A stretch of 64,000 nt of DNA from the NCBI GenBank assembly GCA_013396915.1, contig VWZL01006771.1, positions 2,125,379-2,189,378 of the forward strand, given 5' to 3'. Positions within the stretch are counted from its first letter, which is position 1; every line of letters begins with the position of its first letter. The notes beneath the pieces are model-generated. The model was not told the DNA's origin. It saw only the letters and a list, made by a program, of their open reading frames with translations, and did not search any database. The position numbers and the translations under genes are program-made. Shown here piece after piece: positions 63,201 through 64,000 of the stretch. This stretch comes from Stercorarius parasiticus. Lineage: Eukaryota > Chordata > Aves > Charadriiformes > Stercorariidae.

Positions 63201-64000
63201 CAGCTTTAAGGTGATAGCCCTCAATAGAGAACAGAAAAACCCTGGAAAGGCAAGCCTGTTTATCTAAATCATGGCGAAGTGAGTGAGGGCTTTTGGGAAG
63301 GTGGGCTGTCAAGCGGAACACTCCGGATACCAAAAAAATAGCTCAGGTTGGACTTTTAAACCTTATCTCCAAATGAAGTTATTAATTTCTACTTTCAGAA
63401 TGTAGAATCTGGTTACACGTTTTTCCTCTTCAAATCTCAGCCGGTTTTAAGAAGTTCTTCCATTAACACACAGAAAAAATTCAGAGTCGGGGTTGTGTCT
63501 CACCCCGGGGCAGTGGGGTCCATCCCCACCAGGATGCTCTGTCTGGGCTGTACCTCTCCCGGCACCAGCGCCCGGCCCAGGTCCCCGGACCCCCGCACCT
63601 CCCACGGGAGCCCCAGGCAGGGGTCGGTGTCCCCGGGGAGGGCTCTGCCACGGCTCAGGCCGGCTGCAAAATGCCGTGCTGGAGAAAGTGAGAGCTTCCC
63701 CCAAACCCGTGTCTCCTGTCATTTTGTTCCCAAGGTGACTGGTGAGAATTCGGTGTTGATCTTTCTGCATGTTCCCCCCTCCCCGCCGCAGATGATAATG
63801 GTGCATAAAGCAAATTTGTGTGTTGAAAAACACAGAAAAAAGCTACAAGGTCTTTTATCAAGCTTTTTTCCCAGCTCTTACCTTGTTAGTATCAACCTGA
63901 TAATGAACAGATTATACTGTTCTTGTTGTGCATGGAATTATTCTTCTAACCCTATTACACATTTTTTTGTTGTTGAGATTCCTCACCAGCTTTTCAGCGC

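Larger units (their letters stand above)
55721..64000. other. GC-rich region downstream of ZMYND11, no gene supported
   Basis: Base composition switches sharply to GC-rich here, with a CpG cluster at 55741-55800 and many overlapping open frames on both strands. These reach 243 codons at 56469-57200 and 242 codons at 58991-59719. The long frames start at non-ATG codons or translate to Pro/Ser/Ala/Gly-rich sequence with no recognisable domain, as expected where stops are scarce. Mammalian synteny predicts DIP2C further on in the opposite orientation, but no DIP2C exon was recognised. A (GGA)n tract and a 20 bp tandem duplication are noted separately. Confidence 0.6.

Noticed and set aside
61000..64000. 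Expected DIP2C 3' exons on the minus strand
   Set aside because: Synteny suggests DIP2C nearby, but no frame here resembles it; it probably begins beyond the window.

Overview
The window is vertebrate nuclear DNA: small exons with GT/AG boundaries, long AT-rich introns, no operons or bacterial signals. It almost certainly comes from a bird. The main protein-coding content is one plus-strand gene, ZMYND11 (BS69), a chromatin reader of H3.3K36me3. Thirteen coding exons were placed from 11265 to 53444. Every junction is GT..AG and every phase agrees. Together they encode residues 40-602 of a 602-residue protein. The exon for the first 39 residues was not found and should lie upstream of position 1, so the first 11.3 kb is read as intron.

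Layout: 1-11264 is 5' intron, with a head-to-head pair of MIR-type SINE relics near 8.5-9.0 kb. The exon at 11265 encodes part of the N-terminal winged-helix region. A 15.7 kb intron follows, with a CpG-rich patch near 23.6 kb and degraded repeats. The PHD exon is at 27154. The next intron (27316-36407) carries a minus-strand solo LTR of the avian ERVL type (32779-33344) and two ancient repeat relics. From 36408 to 43311 the exons are close together and encode the bromodomain, the following zinc-binding segment and the PWWP domain. Basic linker and coiled-coil exons run to 48699. A 4.6 kb intron then holds three unexplained antisense open frames. The MYND finger and stop are in the last exon (53322-53444). 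A 3' UTR of about 2.3 kb ends just after an AATAAA at 55695.

Past 55.7 kb the sequence turns abruptly GC-rich, with many overlapping open frames on both strands, a (GGA)n tract and a short tandem duplication. No gene could be supported there. In mammals DIP2C lies beyond ZMYND11 in the opposite orientation, but none of its exons was recognised.

The bird assignment rests on the LTR, whose ends, length and internal landmarks match a family I know from many neoavian genomes, and on the near-identity of the protein to human ZMYND11. No clear CR1 LINE tail was seen. No obviously new biological system is present. The best leads are the antisense frames in the last intron, a possible terminal-exon structure for one of them, and open read-through of two introns that would remove the MYND finger. 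All comparisons are from memory; no search was run.
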